The notes under the pieces were generated by a model. The model was not told the DNA's origin, did no database searches, and saw only the letters and a list, made by a program, of their open reading frames with translations. From Cricetomys ansorgei (taxonomy: Eukaryota > Chordata > Mammalia > Rodentia > Nesomyidae), in the NCBI GenBank assembly GCA_026225945.1, contig JAMJFZ010000770.1, positions 869,501 to 933,500 on the forward strand: 64,000 nt of DNA, read 5' to 3'. Shown piece by piece: positions 59,816 through 64,000 of this stretch. A program made the translations under genes and the position numbers. Every line of letters begins with the position of its first letter. Position 1 is the first letter of the stretch.

Positions 59816-61382
59816 AAGTCCACGCACTTTAACAGGTACTTTAAAAAAATAGCTAGGATGGCATACTGAGAAACATGAATGAAACACACTTACAAGGGAA
59901 CTTTGACCCTGTGAACTTGGAGACTAAATGTACTTTTACTTCCTTGCCAACTAGAATTTAAAAAAGAGGTTGAGAGTTATTTTGAGGAGTTAAAATATTT
60001 TTAGATGTATCTCATGCAGCTAGCTACCTTGGAGTCTTAGAAGTAAAATGCCAATTTATTGGCATCTGATGATTCTAAAACTTTCTTTTATTACTTGAGA
60101 TGATCTTTTGAGTTTAGAGTCTTTATTCCTAAAAACGTCTCAGTCATAAATTCACTATTATTGCAGCTAACTATGTCTGTTGTAAGTATGGTTTGTTTTT
60201 TTCACCAGCCATATAAAACATTAAGATGATACTTCTCTTGGCTTTGGGCATGAAGAAACAGTAACAGAATGCCTTCTGAGGCTGGAGAGCTGCTTGGCGC
60301 TGAAATTAGTGACTCATCTTAGAGCTTCTAAAACAAGTCTGTGAACCTAAAATACTTGTTTAGAAATATTCGAACAACTCTGAGTGGTTCAGCTTCAGCC
60401 AAGTGCTGTGTTTTCTTCGGTGGCCCATTTATTTCTCCTTATCACGCGGAGAGAATCATGGTGCATGACGGGCTAGGTCCCAGACATTTTTTCTGGTTTC
60501 CTCTAACAAGATAAGCCATAGTAGCCATCTACATACAAATATCATCATCCTAGATATAAATTCATAAACGATCACTTCCTGATCAAAAAAGAACAGACAG
60601 GTTTGTGCAGTGACGCGGTAACAAAGGCATGAGGCCAGCCAGCGTCGACGTTCCTCACTTCCGAGGTGGCCTCCGACCTTTCAGCTGTTGTCATATGATG
60701 CTCGTAAGCCCGTCTGTGTGTTCGCAATGCAACGTGAGAATCTTTCCCCTCAGGTAACTTTGCTAATAATATTTTATTCTAGAATTATAAATATATACTT
60801 TTTTCTGCTAATATCAATCTAATGTGTGTTTTGAGAGCTATGTGTAATCTCTGAGGTCTGAGTGCTGGGAGCGGTGCAGGGGAACAGCAGCCAGCATTGG
60901 CGCTTCAGGAGTCAGCCTACTGTTTAGCAGGGTGACAGTAAGCTTTCCTAACCCTGACCAAACAAGTCCCTAGCAAAAATGTGTTTTCTTCTTAAGTTAC
61001 TGATTTTAAGGCAGCTGGCGAAACTTCCTAACCTAACCCTGTAACTGTTTGTGAAGACACCTGCTGTTTTTTAAGTATACATGTCTTTTAGTAATTCTTT
61101 CTGGAGTTTCGATAGTGTCACCAGTTCAACTGAGTGGCATTGCCTTGCCCAGGTGGCATTGCTTGAGGGAAAGTCATCACCACTGGTATGTGTGCCAGCA
61201 GCACTGCCCAGTGAGGGGTGAGAGACCCCATAGACCTTTCATACCACAGGAGAGACAACAAGCATGATAAGCCCAGCAGTAGCAAAGGCATTCAGGAGAC
61301 ATCCCCAGGAGGGAGGCCGAGGTAGACACCTGCTGTGCTGCACTGCTCCCAGCATCTGGGTCTCAACAAGCTTGAGAAGTGA

Positions 61383-61511
<129 letters not shown>

Positions 61512-62019
61512 TAAGAGCCTCCCTCAGCGGCACCCGTACAACTATCTGCTTTAAGCATTTACTAGATTAATTTTTTTTATTTGTTAAAATCACCTTAACA
61601 TAAGTTTCACTATTGGCTGTTTCTACATTAATGACTAAGAATCTGTTACCTGATTTCCCTCAGTACTTCAGTGAAGAAAAGTAAGAAAACACTTGAAAAA
61701 GAAATGGGTTTTTATTAGAAGAGATTTGGATAGAAAGCAACTGTGTCTTGTTTAGGCTTCGGGGCTGTGTGGAGCCTGCCAGTGTTTGTGGGATGCCCAC
61801 AATGGGTATGCTTATGTTAGAGAAACATTTCATAAAGTTGATACCTGCTTTTCCTGTGAAAGGACTTCTGGACATAATTCTTGAAAACTCCTTGTTTCAG
61901 CAGAGCTCCTCTGGTGGTTCCCCCAGCTACAGTGGGTTTTGTGAGACAGTTTCATAGAGCTTCCCCTCTCAGTTGATGCAAGGTTGATGTTTGTGTATAT
62001 CCTGGTATTCCCAGTTCAG

Positions 62020-62160
62020 ATTGAATGTGGTAGCAGTGCTTTGGAGGCAGAGGCAGGTGGATCTCTGAATTTGAGATCAGCCTGGTCTACATAGAGTTCT
62101 AGGCCAGCCAGATTTATATAATCTTTTGTCTCAAAAGAAAAAGAAAGAAAAAGAAAGAAA
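62020..62160 (+). mobile_element. B1 SINE, degraded
   Basis: GGAGGCAGAGGCAGGTGGAT and GAGATCAGCCTGGTCTACAT are clear. The tail is AAAGAAAAAGAAAG. Confidence 0.82.
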
Positions 62161-62171
62161 TTCCAATTGAA

Positions 62172-62312
62172 GCCATGGTGAGGTGAGCTTACAACTTTAG
62201 TTCCTCAGAGGCGGAGGCAGGAATACCACCATGAATTCAAGGCCAGCCTGTGCTACGTAGTGAGTACCAGGCCCACAGAAGGTTATATTGCAAAACCTTG
62301 TTCCAAAAAAAT
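62172..62312 (+). mobile_element. B1/B4-like SINE, degraded
   Basis: GAGGCGGAGGCAGGAATACC and TTCAAGGCCAGCCTGTGCTA mark the B1-derived part. It sits head-to-tail behind another SINE. Confidence 0.75.
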
Positions 62313-64000
62313 CAAAATCAGGCACTCCTCCCAAATTGAAAAAACAAAAACCCAGTTGAATGTATGTAGCTGTTTTGACTTGCCATGCACTAAAATATAT
62401 ATCCAATTGTAACTTTAATCTGCAAAGCTGACACGCCTAAATATAATATGTGTACAAATATTATATAGCGTATCTTTGACTATGGGTAAAATTTTAATCA
62501 CAGCGTAAAATTAATCCTTAGTTTATATACATCAATTAAAAATGTGGGGTAGTGTGGTGGTTTTAACTCATTGTGCCTTATCCTTTGGCCTTGCTGTCAT
62601 TTAGCTGTTGGGGTCTCTGTGTCACCTCTCTTGATTTGTGTCCTGTGACTACATTACCATAGAAAGCTTAGAAAGTGTGAGACCAGAAGGGGCAAAACTT
62701 AGTCTACCTGATGGTTAGACACCTGTGTATTTGTAGACTTTCTTTATTTTGGCTGCATTAGCTTTGTAAGGTGGTGGTTTTCCAGATTTGTCTGTCCCTA
62801 TATTTATTAGGACACTGAACTATATTTAAATTAAGAAAGATCTTAATACCTGAGCATCCCAACATCACCTGAAAGGAGAGGATAGAAAATACATTTCTCG
62901 TTTACTTGTAAGGTAGGCTCTGCCCCTTTGGCAATCCAAATGATTATTGAAGGCTTTAATCTAACTATCAGTTTATATGGAACTGAAATATAATAGTAGT
63001 GTTAAAAGACACCACGGGGTTCCATGCAGCTCAGCTGAACTTAAGGAATGAGGCAGGAAAGTGGCCAAGTCTTTGGCGGAAAAACCAGGGATGGCATGGC
63101 ACATTAAAAGCATCTTAAAATGCAAAAACCAGCCAAATGCAGAGTCTGGACCTTATTTGGGTCTTGATTCAAAGAAAACTAGTCTATAATGATATTTACG
63201 AGGCAGTCAGGGAAATTTTGAATACCGACTGACTACTAATTAAACACTGAGAGCCTGTTAAGGAGTTCTTGTGTTACAGAAATTTAGTTACAAGCAGAAA
63301 CAGATGGGAGTTTCTTCTGATGAAAACAGTTCCTAGCTTTGAATTTACTTAAACAAACAACCCCAGATTGCCCAGTCATACAAAACCTGGTAGGGTGTGT
63401 AACATAGGTAAATCAAGAGTGGCTCTTTATAAATGGTCACACTGAAGAAAGGCATATACAAGTTCAGCGTACATCCCATCATGGATTCTATACAGCATGT
63501 CTGGCAGATCTTAAGAGAAAATATTATCAACCTACAAATAGAAATTAGTTAATGTTGATTTTTCAGAATCTCTCTTGTATAGAACCAGGATCTGAAAATA
63601 CTGGTTATTTGACATGCACTCTCTCGCCCATATATGTTTCCCTCTATTTAAACAAGGTTTGTTGAAACATTTTAGCTTGACCTACCTATAAGAGAGTGAT
63701 GCTGGTATTTTGAAACAGGCATTAGAGGTTTATCAGGTGCAGTTATGTTCTACAAAGGTGTTGTAAACAGTGAATTAACAAATACTGAGCTGTCTTTCCT
63801 AGAGTAAATACAGGGTTGGGCTCCTTGAAACATGTAAATATGACTTATGCACCTGGCCAGTGTAGAACCTTGTTTTCTGTGTTCTGTTGAAGAAAGCCTT
63901 ATTTAACTGCAATGCAAGACTGCGATGCATTTCTGTTTGGCTACCTCACACATAGGCTTTCTCCGTAAGACATTTTGCAGCCCTTATGCTCTCAGGAGCA

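Overview
This window is mammalian nuclear DNA from a muroid rodent. It is dense in rodent SINEs (B1, B2/B3-like, ID/B4-like) and has L1 fragments, a URR1-like hAT transposon, a 3'-LINE-like repeat seen in both orientations, and very large microsatellite and minisatellite arrays. Many B1 copies carry GAGTTACAACAGAGAAACC where the usual mouse B1 has GGGCTACACAGAGAAACC. That points to a muroid other than house mouse, but I cannot name the species.

The only functional gene I can support is Pcca, the biotin-containing alpha subunit of mitochondrial propionyl-CoA carboxylase, on the + strand. Five consecutive internal coding exons lie at 28533-28664, 39356-39392, 52036-52114, 59012-59114 and 61416-61510 (132, 37, 79, 103 and 95 nt). 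Their phases join without a break and encode about 149 residues of the biotin-carboxylase/ATP-grasp region, equivalent to human residues 157-305 and, by recalled human numbering, exons 7-11. All splice sites are AG/GT. No first exon, promoter, last exon or polyadenylation site of Pcca is in the window. Its 5' exons lie left of position 1 and its 3' exons right of 64000.

Layout. 1-28532 is the 3' part of a very long intron. It holds SINEs, a 0.9-kb (TG)n/TATG array (8188-9074), a minisatellite with a 91-bp higher-order unit (13339-13670), a 12-copy compound minisatellite (15262-16345), a 0.7-kb TG-rich minisatellite (20791-21477), a GAPDH processed pseudogene on the - strand (21535-22568) and duplicated TATC arrays (23351-23665). 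28665-39355 is an intron with an L1 fragment interrupted by a B1 and by an SLC25A5 (ANT2) retrocopy, a run of SINEs, and a URR1-like hAT element with target-site duplication. 39393-52035 is an intron with an antisense L1, a polypyrimidine tract and CTTC/TATC arrays. 52115-59011 is an intron with SINEs and a G-rich 36-bp minisatellite of about 23 units ending about 290 bp before the next exon. 59115-61415 is a short, repeat-poor intron. 61511-64000 starts the next intron.

The genes do not form a system: one housekeeping metabolic gene is interrupted by repeats and dead retrocopies. The points worth a second look are the tandem arrays (their higher-order structure, polarity and position near exons), the nested retroelement history at 30.2-31.9 kb, and a few local duplications and hairpins. 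I found no evidence of a novel protein-coding or RNA-guided system.
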